DNA of 64,000 nt, from positions 3,720,001 to 3,784,000 of the forward strand of contig NC_018691.1 in the NCBI RefSeq assembly GCF_000300005.1, given 5' to 3'. The translations under genes were made by a program, and so were the position numbers. Under the pieces are notes generated by a model. The model made no database searches. It was not told where the DNA came from and saw only the letters and a program-made list of their open reading frames with translations. Position 1 is the stretch's first letter, and every line of letters starts with the position of its first letter. Source of the DNA: Alloalcanivorax dieselolei B5 (GTDB lineage Bacteria > Pseudomonadota > Gammaproteobacteria > Pseudomonadales > Alcanivoracaceae). Shown piece by piece: positions 25,771 to 33,207 of this stretch.

Positions 25771-27288
25771 GTGGATTCCCGTTTTACTCGTCGCGCTATC
25801 GTCCGGGCCATTCTGTTGGGAATGGCGTCGTCGACCCTCACCGCCTGCGGCGGCGGGGGCTCCGGCTCCGCGCCACCTTCCACTCCACCTTCCCCCGCCC
25901 CCTCCCCGAACCAACCGGACGATCCGGAGACACCTGAGGAACCCGAATGCCCTCCCGAGGAAACCGCCGGTGCGCAACCGCCGCGAGGGCTTCACGCCAG
26001 TTGGACCGATGATCCTCACACCACCCGCACCCTGACCTGGTTCACCGACGGCACCACGGATCCCGGCACCCGGGTTCAATACGGGCCCATCACCGGGGAT
26101 GCGGATTCATGCTCACTCACCACCGCCGCCTTTCCTTTTGAGGTCACCGGCGCGGCCCATGAGACTTACGGTGTGGAGGCTCTCACTCACGTAGCCACAC
26201 TGACCGGACTGAAAGCGGGACAGGCGGTACGTTATCGGGTGGGCTCGGACAACGGCGGCTGGAGCCCAACACGGGTATTCGCGCCCACTCGCACCGATGG
26301 CTTTCGTTTTTGCCACTTCGGCGATCACGGATTGCAGGACGCCAGCCAGCGTGTTCTGAGCAACGTGGAAACCCTGGCGCCGGATTTTTTCATCGTCGCC
26401 GGCGATCTCTCTTATGCCAACGGCGACCAGCCGGTATGGGACCGCTATTTCGACATGCTCGAGCCCCTCGCTGCCCGGGTGCCGGTAATGACCTGCCCCG
26501 GCAACCACGAAAACAAGGACGGCGGCGGGCAGGGCTACCGCAGCCGCGTCAGCCAGCCGGGCAAAGGAATGTATTACGGTTTCGACTACAACCGCGTACA
26601 TTTCTTTTTCAGTACCGGCGGTTCACTGCTGACCGATTTGTCCTCCACCACAGAGCTTCTGGTGGAACTGGCGGCAATGGAAAAAGACCTGGCCGAAGCC
26701 TGGCGCCGCCGGCGTGACGGCGAAATCGACTTCATCGTTTTTGTCCAGCACTACACCCTCTGGACCAACTGCGAAGGCCGCGACCCCGCCAACTTTGCCC
26801 TGGTGGCGGTGGAAGAACAAATTCTGCTGCGCTACGACGTGGACCTGGTCCTGGTGGGCCACGACCATGTTTTCGAGCGCTCGCATCCGATGGCCTACGG
26901 CAAGCAATCCGATAATGGTTACGTACAGGTCACCCAGGGAGGCGGCGGGCAAAGCCTCTACGACCTGATCGAGGATCCCGCCGACTGGGCCGCCGTTTCC
27001 AGGGTATGCCATGGCTTCACCGTCGTGGATGTGGAAGAGCGGCGGATCCGCGCACGCAGCTACGCGGTCAGCGACGAGGACGGCAACCTGTACCCCGAGG
27101 GCGAGGAAATACTGCTTGATGAATTCACCCTTGCCCCCCGAGTCACGGCACCCACAGGTATCACTCCGTTCTCGACCCGGGAACAACGGCCGGCACGCTC
27201 ACTGGCCGAACTGGACGTGGATCTGAACGCCATGCTCAAGCACACTCTGCAACGTAACCTGACCCACGACATGAACGAAATGCACTAG
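25771..27288 (+). CDS. Tat-exported lipoprotein, purple-acid-phosphatase-like metallophosphoesterase
   Basis: About 505 residues. The N-terminus has a twin-arginine motif (FTRRAIVRAILLG) and a lipobox ending LTAC, followed by a Gly/Ser/Pro linker. An Fn3-like purple-acid-phosphatase N-domain (PRGLHASWTDDPHTTRTLTW, VRYRVGSDNGGWSP) precedes the dinuclear-metal core with FGDHGLQ, AGDLSYANG, CPGNHENKD, VQHYTLW and GHDHVFERSHP. It probably removes phosphate from exported esters. The start is uncertain: GTG at 25771 has AAGGTG upstream, and a TTG at 25756 is also possible. Neither is ATG. Confidence 0.87.
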   Translation: MDSRFTRRAIVRAILLGMASSTLTACGGGGSGSAPPSTPPSPAPSPNQPDDPETPEEPECPPEETAGAQPPRGLHASWTDDPHTTRTLTWFTDGTTDPGTRVQYGPITGDADSCSLTTAAFPFEVTGAAHETYGVEALTHVATLTGLKAGQAVRYRVGSDNGGWSPTRVFAPTRTDGFRFCHFGDHGLQDASQRVLSNVETLAPDFFIVAGDLSYANGDQPVWDRYFDMLEPLAARVPVMTCPGNHENKDGGGQGYRSRVSQPGKGMYYGFDYNRVHFFFSTGGSLLTDLSSTTELLVELAAMEKDLAEAWRRRRDGEIDFIVFVQHYTLWTNCEGRDPANFALVAVEEQILLRYDVDLVLVGHDHVFERSHPMAYGKQSDNGYVQVTQGGGGQSLYDLIEDPADWAAVSRVCHGFTVVDVEERRIRARSYAVSDEDGNLYPEGEEILLDEFTLAPRVTAPTGITPFSTREQRPARSLAELDVDLNAMLKHTLQRNLTHDMNEMH

Positions 27289-27309
27289 CCTTGCCACACC
27301 GTCCTTGAT

Positions 27310-28155
27310 TCAGAATCTATAGACGAATCCGAGCAACCCGATGGCGTGCGTGTCGTCCTCGACCAGAGGGCTGTCCGCCGCGTCGCCAAGCAGACGCGTT
27401 ACCCCGACGGCCCCCCAGGCGCTGACTTTCTCCGTTATTCGATAGCTGGCGCTGATACGGAGCGAGGCATCCTTGAAACCGTCCTCCGGCTGATACGCGG
27501 CCAATCCTGACGCCGCCGACTCGGTGGCATCAATACCGAAATAACTGATCATGTATTTCTCATTGGCCCAGGTCGCGCCCAGGCTCGGGGTCACCAGCAA
27601 CCGTTCCGTGGCGTGAACGGGATAAGCCAGAGCGGCCTTGACCAGCAACCCGCGTTCCACTTCGGTAATGGCCCGGGTGACTGCCAGGGTAGCCACCGCG
27701 CCCCAAAGTGTCGTCGAGACAAACAGCCGTGCCCCCAGAGCACTGTCCACCTCGTCGATGCCCTTGGGCACATCGTCATCCTGGTAACCTCTCATCCAGT
27801 TAGCGCTGACGCCCGCGGTGAAACCGTCGGTATCGATAGCGGTGATACCAATGCCTTCGCCGCTGCTGGCGAAGAAGCGACCGTAGCGTGCGTCAATAAG
27901 GGGAACGGGCTCGGCCTCATACTCATCGGAGCCCTGGTATCGGGGCAGCCCCGCGACCCCCAGGCCCAGAGCCAAATGACGGGAGCGGGATTGCCCTGAG
28001 TCCGCCGTGCCAAGCTCCCATTCCTCCGACGGCCCCGCCTCCAGATCCGAATCCGCCGTCGCCGACGCCGAAATACCGAGCATCACCATACCCAGCGAGC
28101 ATCTCAAACCCGCCTCGCCCAAGCGTCTCAACCCATAACCATCTGTCATTTTCAT
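27310..28155 (-). CDS. MipA/OmpV family outer-membrane protein
   Basis: A 281-residue protein with a signal peptide (LGISASATA), then an outer-membrane barrel. It has the MipA-like LALGLGVAGLPRYQGSDEYEAEPVPLIDARYGRFF segment and a C-terminal aromatic residue in LGFVYRF, the usual BAM signal. Family members link murein synthesis or small-molecule passage at the outer membrane; the role here is unknown. It is divergent from tetR with two dyads in between, so expression is probably TetR-controlled. The first ATG is 28155; another in-frame ATG lies six bases downstream. Confidence 0.85.
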   Translation of the reverse strand: MKMTDGYGLRRLGEAGLRCSLGMVMLGISASATADSDLEAGPSEEWELGTADSGQSRSRHLALGLGVAGLPRYQGSDEYEAEPVPLIDARYGRFFASSGEGIGITAIDTDGFTAGVSANWMRGYQDDDVPKGIDEVDSALGARLFVSTTLWGAVATLAVTRAITEVERGLLVKAALAYPVHATERLLVTPSLGATWANEKYMISYFGIDATESAASGLAAYQPEDGFKDASLRISASYRITEKVSAWGAVGVTRLLGDAADSPLVEDDTHAIGLLGFVYRF

Positions 28156-28169
28156 GCCCCGTCAATTAA

Positions 28170-28185
28170 GATGCGTTGACGCATC
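28170..28185. promoter_or_regulatory. TetR operator candidate 1 (perfect 16-bp palindrome)
   Basis: GATGCGT-TG-ACGCATC is a perfect palindrome 15 bp upstream of the mipA start and 59 bp upstream of the TetR start. A near-copy lies at 28213-28228. A pair of such sites in a divergent regulator-target gap is typical of TetR repression. Confidence 0.6.
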
Positions 28186-28212
28186 CTATTGATTGACTTC
28201 CCGGCAAGTCAA

Positions 28213-28228
28213 GATACATTCATGCATC
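28213..28228. promoter_or_regulatory. TetR operator candidate 2 (near-palindrome)
   Basis: GATACAT-TC-ATGCATC repeats the outline of the first site with one broken pair. It ends 16 bp before the TetR ATG, so a bound repressor here would also limit its own gene. Confidence 0.55.
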
Positions 28229-28244
28229 TTAATAAAGGATTCAT

Positions 28245-28829
28245 ATGATGAAAGGACGTCGGCGCGGCGCGGATCTCGAGGCCGCTCTGCTGGAAGCGGC
28301 CTGGACGGAACTGACCGAACGCGGATATGGCGGTTTAACCATGGAGGGCGTGGCCAATCGAGCCGGCACCAGCCGGCCGGTTCTGGCCCGACGCTGGAAC
28401 GACAAAGCGGAACTGGCCATCGCGGCGATCCGGCATCAGATGACAAAACACCCCATGACCGTGGCGGATCGTGGTGATCTGCGCACCGAGTTGCTGGAAT
28501 ACCTGGAGCTGGCTTCCACCCGCGCCAAAGGTATCGCCGCCGTCTTCACACTGTTCTCCAGCGAGTATTTTCAAGACACGTCCACCACACCGCAGGACCT
28601 GCGTACCGCCCTGTTGGCGGGCGGCAAGGAAACGCTCAGAACGCTACTGGACAGAGCCGTGGAACGTGGTGAGATTGTGCAGGAGAACCTTGCCCCTCCG
28701 GTGGATACTCTGCTGGGAGTTCTGTTTCGTCACCACGTCCTGATGACCTTCTCGCCGCCGCCGGAGGCGCTACGAGAGGCATGGGTGGACAAGATCTTTC
28801 TGCCGTTGGTGAGAAATCGCAAAAGCTAG
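28245..28829 (+). CDS. TetR-family transcriptional regulator
   Basis: A 194-residue TetR-type repressor. The DNA-binding part is ALLEAAWTELTERGYGGLTMEGVANRAGTSRPVLARRWNDKAELAIAAI (about 12-60). The C-terminal helices form the ligand and dimer domain (TetR_C-like; MTFSPPPEALREAWVDKIFLPL). AAAGGA lies upstream of the ATG. Its likely target is the divergent mipA through two palindromic sites. The ligand is unknown. Confidence 0.9.
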   Translation: MMKGRRRGADLEAALLEAAWTELTERGYGGLTMEGVANRAGTSRPVLARRWNDKAELAIAAIRHQMTKHPMTVADRGDLRTELLEYLELASTRAKGIAAVFTLFSSEYFQDTSTTPQDLRTALLAGGKETLRTLLDRAVERGEIVQENLAPPVDTLLGVLFRHHVLMTFSPPPEALREAWVDKIFLPLVRNRKS

Positions 28830-28854
28830 GAGCGTTGCGGAAAAATGCCGTTGA

Positions 28855-29028
28855 GCGGGCGAATTCAACGCCGAATATCTGGACCAGGCGCTGGGCGAAT
28901 ACGACGTGGAAACCAGAATCGGCTTGATTGAGTTCCACGATTTCGATTCAAAATACTTTTCCGCCTCGAACCCGATCACCGAACTGGCCGATCACGTGGA
29001 TGCGTTCTATGCCGGCCAGGAGCGCTGA
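28855..29028 (+). pseudogene. 57-codon gene remnant without start codon
   Basis: The frame 28855-29028 reads FNAEYLDQALGEYDVETRIG..., continues through FHDFDSKYFSASNPITEL and ends at TGA. It has no start codon and is preceded by an in-frame TGA at 28852. The composition (acidic, balanced) looks like real protein rather than antisense noise. It resembles the C-terminal end of a gene whose front was deleted next to tetR. I do not recognise the family. The rest of the 28830-29116 gap shows nothing else. Confidence 0.35.
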
Positions 29029-29116
29029 AGCGACTCGCGCGATGGCTTGGGCAGGTTTGCAAGGGAGAGGAGTGGCAAGTTTCGGAGCCTTGCCACTCGG
29101 TGGGTCGGGTACTCGT

Positions 29117-31306
29117 TCATCTCACTGTTTTTATGGTCTTCCAGGTCCTGAACCGGAACAACAACCCTCCCGCACCAACCCACCACCAACCGATGGCCCC
29201 TCCGCCGTTGCCATAGCTGACGTTGTTGTCGTCCTCGGTTTCCGACGCCATATCCACGCGCAACACGCTGGTGTCGGACACGGCACGGCCGGTGCTCTGG
29301 TCCTCGCAGGCGATGGACAGGTAGTAGTTGCCCGCCGCCGGTGAAACGTCAATGCTGCCGGACGGCGTCAGCGATCCGGACCAGGCCTCCAGGGAGGAAC
29401 TCGCCTGGCAATTTTCCACACCGCTGCCCGTCCAGGTCAGTTCGCTGATTTCGCCCAACTGGATCACCGGCGGCGTGGCCGTGAGCACAATGGAGCCGCT
29501 GGCGGCGGTGCCGGAAGTGTCCACCACGAACAGGGTGCCGTAGTCGTCGTAAGGTACCGTGGTGTTGCTGGCCCCGCGCACGAATTCCTGGCCGCCGTAC
29601 AGCGCGGCGCCGTAAAGGCGATCGTCGCTGCCCCTGACCACACCGATCGGCGTGTTACCTTCCTGGTTATAGGTAAAATCGCGCAGCAGCTCGAAGCCGT
29701 CGGCGGTGACGTTGCCGTCGGCGTCCACCTGGATGGCGATGGGGTCGATGCGATACAGGGTGCCGTTGCGGGATTTATGGATCTGACCGTTGGTTTTCTT
29801 GAATTCACGCAGCGTGCCACCGGTCAGGGTGGTGCCATAAATATTGCCATCAGGCCCCAACGCCATGGGCCCGCGCGGCGAGGCGCCGTCGTCGTAATCG
29901 AACTCATGCAGCAACTGGAATTCACCGGTGTCCTTGTTGACCCGATAGAGGGCGCCGTAGGGGCGCGGGCCATCGTAGAAGGGATGCTGAATTCCGTAGG
30001 GCCATTCGGTGACCCCATTCGGATAATTCGGATAGCCGTTGCTGTTATAGATGTACGGCGCGACGTAGCCTTCCTTGCGAAACACGTAGTAGCCCAGGCT
30101 GCTGGTCATGCTGATATTCCAGCCACACAGGGGCGCCGACATGGCGCGGTCGTCCTGCCAATAGCTGTTTTCCACCCAGACTTCGCACTGCCCAACGGCG
30201 GTGCCGCCGTAGAGCCAGCCATCCGGACCCTCCACCAGATGGGACAGGACCGGGGCCGTGGAATGACTTTCATGACCGGCGCCGTCCGCCTTGAAATAGG
30301 AGCCGCTGCCGTGCAGCCAGCGGTGCCGTCCGGGATTGATGACGTTGATTTCCCCTTCCGACAAAGTGAAAGTGTGCAGGATCTTGATGCCGTCTTCAGG
30401 CGAATTCAGGTCCAGCCGGTAGACCGCGCCCACCTCGGTCTCCGGATCGGTCAGGGTGCCGGGTTTGAAGGGCATGCCACGATCATAGCCCAGCAGGCCG
30501 TACAGCTGGCCGCCGCCACCGAGTACCAGACTGTTGGGTAGTTGATCCCGGCCCGTCTGATTGGCAAAGGTATAAAGAATATCGACTCGGTTATCCGGCC
30601 ACAGACGGAAAATCCGGCCATTGCCGTCCGGTCCTTCGTCGACGCCGTACACCACGTCGGAATCGGAGTCATGCAGCAGATATCCCACCGGCGCGTACAG
30701 CACCCCGATACTCTCTTCCAGCAGCTCCGCGTAGTTGCCGTCACTGTCCAACCGGTACAGCGCGCCCCCTTGCACTTCGCCGCTGGTGACCAGTTCAGTT
30801 GAGAACGACGCGCTGTTGGGGTTGGCAGGGGAGGCCTCCTGAAAGCGGCCCATCGGCGGCACCAGAACACCAATCACATCACCATTGTTACGCTGGACAT
30901 AGTTGCCCAATAGCCGGTAATTCGCGCTGGCCTGGAAGCTGGTGCCATCGACCCTTTGCACGGTCACCGTTTCCGGCTCAATGCCCATCTCCGTTTTCGG
31001 TGACTCCACCTGATAGTGGGAGGCCACCACCGGAGAGCGCGCCAGAGCGCCGTACGAATCGGCCCGCGCGCGCTCCACCGGCAACAGCAGGTACTGACTG
31101 TTCTCGGTGATACTGAACAGCGGCGGGGCCAGCGGGGTTTCCGCCGGCGGCCACCCCTTGGGTTGATCCTCGGTGCCCTCACCGGTGGCGTCGGCGAAGT
31201 AATGCAGCGAAGTGATGGTGGTGAAGGTCACCTCCTCCGCCGCACCGACGGGAGCGGCGAGCAACACACCGGAAGCCAGGGCCGGCAACAATCGGAGCAC
31301 TTTCAT
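29117..31306 (-). CDS. secreted GloVer-repeat protein with GlyGly-CTERM-like tail (second of pair)
   Basis: A 729-residue exported protein. After a signal peptide (LASGVLLAAPVGA) come about nine blocks of the GloVer type, with phrases such as GGGGQLYGLLGYD, GAVYRLDLNSPEDGIKILHTF, GPDGWLYGGTAVG and GTLYRIDPIAIQ. These tandem units have the spacing of a beta-propeller-like structure. An Ig-like segment (ITLTATPPVIQLGEISEL region) precedes a Gly-rich junction, a membrane stretch GWWWVGAGGLLF and a basic tail. This suggests a GlyGly-CTERM sorting signal, although the tail is longer than usual. AGGA precedes the ATG. It is the last gene of the sigma/FecR/receptor cluster. Confidence 0.8.
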   Translation of the reverse strand: MKVLRLLPALASGVLLAAPVGAAEEVTFTTITSLHYFADATGEGTEDQPKGWPPAETPLAPPLFSITENSQYLLLPVERARADSYGALARSPVVASHYQVESPKTEMGIEPETVTVQRVDGTSFQASANYRLLGNYVQRNNGDVIGVLVPPMGRFQEASPANPNSASFSTELVTSGEVQGGALYRLDSDGNYAELLEESIGVLYAPVGYLLHDSDSDVVYGVDEGPDGNGRIFRLWPDNRVDILYTFANQTGRDQLPNSLVLGGGGQLYGLLGYDRGMPFKPGTLTDPETEVGAVYRLDLNSPEDGIKILHTFTLSEGEINVINPGRHRWLHGSGSYFKADGAGHESHSTAPVLSHLVEGPDGWLYGGTAVGQCEVWVENSYWQDDRAMSAPLCGWNISMTSSLGYYVFRKEGYVAPYIYNSNGYPNYPNGVTEWPYGIQHPFYDGPRPYGALYRVNKDTGEFQLLHEFDYDDGASPRGPMALGPDGNIYGTTLTGGTLREFKKTNGQIHKSRNGTLYRIDPIAIQVDADGNVTADGFELLRDFTYNQEGNTPIGVVRGSDDRLYGAALYGGQEFVRGASNTTVPYDDYGTLFVVDTSGTAASGSIVLTATPPVIQLGEISELTWTGSGVENCQASSSLEAWSGSLTPSGSIDVSPAAGNYYLSIACEDQSTGRAVSDTSVLRVDMASETEDDNNVSYGNGGGAIGWWWVGAGGLLFRFRTWKTIKTVR

Positions 31307-31373
31307 AAACTTTTCCTGAAAAACGAACTGGGACCGGGCGTGAACCCGGCCCATGGCGGAATCATGGGAACGA

Positions 31374-33182
31374 TCAGGCACGGCGGACATAACGCCGGCG
31401 CGCCAGCCCCACCGCCGCCAACAGGCCCAGCACCAGCGTACCGGTACTGCCGCCGCCACCGCCGCCAGAGGAACCGCCACCGGAATTGTCGTCATCCCCG
31501 CCGTCTTCACCACCCTCGTTCTGAGCCACGGTTAATACAGCGGTGTCCCCCACCGTGGTTTCACCATCGGCGGCGGTGCATTCGAGGGTGAAGGTGACGG
31601 TGCCGTACTGACCCGGCTCGGCCAGTTCCAGGCTGCCACTGGCGGCACGGGGTTCGCCGGTCAGGGCGGCGTAGTCGGCGGAATCTCCGGCGTCGATGGT
31701 GCAAACGTTGTCACCATCCAGACCAGTGGTGCTCCAACTCAATACTGGAGCCTGGCCATCGCCCACGGTGACGTTCGCCGGGTCCACGGCGAACGTGGTG
31801 ATGGCCGGCGCCGCCAACGGCACTTCCACGCTGAAGATACCGCCTTCATCATTGGTCGCGCCGCCCTGGGTGACACCAAACAGGCGCTGTACCTGACCGC
31901 CATCCTCCTTGGTCAGAATATCTCCGGCCGACAGCCCCATGGGAGCGCTGCCCTCGGTGGCCGCATCGAAAGTATGCAGAAACTCCAGGGTGTCATCGGC
32001 GCGGTCCTCGGCCTGACCCATCACGATGCGATACAGGGTGCCCGGCCCTTTGCCCTCGCCGTCGCTGAAATCGAATTCGGTGGTGCCGTAAATATTGCCG
32101 TCGGCGGCGCGTACCATCGCGCCCCTGGGGGCCGTGCCGTCGGTGTTTTCAAACCGATGGATCACCGTGAAACTGTTCGGGTCATCCTTTTTCATCCGCC
32201 ACGCCAACTGAGTCGTAGTGCCGTACAACCAGTCGCCGTCCTCCACCAGCCCGGTGAATCCCTGATCGCTGACCGAAGGGTTGCCATGCAGCGAATAGGA
32301 GAAGGTGTACAACAAGGTGGGATCGGTGGTGTCGCCCCCTGACAATTGATCAGCGCCGATACGGAACAGGGTGCCCGACGGATCACCGGCGTCAACTTCG
32401 GCCGGATCGCCACCGGCAGACACCGCGCTGCCGCCACTGGTCACGCCGTACAGCGCCTGGTCACTTTCACTCCAGACCAGGGCGGCCACTTCCCGGCCGA
32501 GGACGTAATAGTCGGTATTCCCAGGACCTTCACGCTCGAAACGTTCGTTTTGCAGTTCCGTCAATACATCCAGGGTATTGTCAGCGCTCAATCGCCACAG
32601 GCGCCCGCCACTGGAGAAGTAGACATTGTCATCACCGTCCACCGTCATCTGCCCACGCACTTTCATATCGGCGGGGTCGGCGTCCTCGAAGCCGGCCGGC
32701 ACGACGATACGCTCCGCCTGCAGCGCAAGCTCACCATTGAGTTCCGCCAGCGCGCCAATGCCATTCCAACCGGCCTGACCGTCGGAGGAAATGCCGTCCA
32801 CATCCACGGCACGGGAACTGCCCACCAGCAGGGAGCCGGAGCTGCGAGCCACCACGGTACTCAAGGGAGAACCGATGTCCGAACCCAGCAACTGATACTG
32901 GTAATCCGGTGTCTGGGCATCGGGATCCAGGCTGTAATAAACGCCCTGGGTAATGACGAAATAGTCACCGGCACCGGGCTCACCGCTGTCGAAGGTCACG
33001 CCATAAAGCCGGCCATCGTCCGCCAGCAGCGGTGGTGCTTCCGGGCGCATACCACGGAATTCACCGCTGGCGCCGGTGAAATCGACGATCACTTGCGGGG
33101 TGAAATCGCCCTCGGCGGCGTGGGTCAGGGACACGGTGCCGCACAGTACCAGTACCGCCGTTGCTTGCCATCTTGCTTTCAT
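31374..33182 (-). CDS. secreted GloVer-repeat protein with GlyGly-CTERM tail (first of pair)
   Basis: A 602-residue exported protein with signal peptide (CGTVSLTHA). Repeat blocks include ADDGRLYGVTFDSG, DQALYGVTSGGSAVSAGG, ADGNIYGTTEF and GGIFSVEV, the choice-of-anchor GloVer repeat. An Ig-like domain (about 460-565) has a probable Cys pair. The tail GGGSSGGGGGGSTG, one helix and RRRYVRRA is a clear GlyGly-CTERM. It starts 25 bp after the TonB-dependent receptor stop, so co-transcription is likely. It may bind a ligand at the cell surface for that receptor; this is inference. Confidence 0.82.
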   Translation of the reverse strand: MKARWQATAVLVLCGTVSLTHAAEGDFTPQVIVDFTGASGEFRGMRPEAPPLLADDGRLYGVTFDSGEPGAGDYFVITQGVYYSLDPDAQTPDYQYQLLGSDIGSPLSTVVARSSGSLLVGSSRAVDVDGISSDGQAGWNGIGALAELNGELALQAERIVVPAGFEDADPADMKVRGQMTVDGDDNVYFSSGGRLWRLSADNTLDVLTELQNERFEREGPGNTDYYVLGREVAALVWSESDQALYGVTSGGSAVSAGGDPAEVDAGDPSGTLFRIGADQLSGGDTTDPTLLYTFSYSLHGNPSVSDQGFTGLVEDGDWLYGTTTQLAWRMKKDDPNSFTVIHRFENTDGTAPRGAMVRAADGNIYGTTEFDFSDGEGKGPGTLYRIVMGQAEDRADDTLEFLHTFDAATEGSAPMGLSAGDILTKEDGGQVQRLFGVTQGGATNDEGGIFSVEVPLAAPAITTFAVDPANVTVGDGQAPVLSWSTTGLDGDNVCTIDAGDSADYAALTGEPRAASGSLELAEPGQYGTVTFTLECTAADGETTVGDTAVLTVAQNEGGEDGGDDDNSGGGSSGGGGGGSTGTLVLGLLAAVGLARRRYVRRA

Positions 33183-33207
33183 GGTTCCGCCCTCTTGCTG
33201 AATCGGT

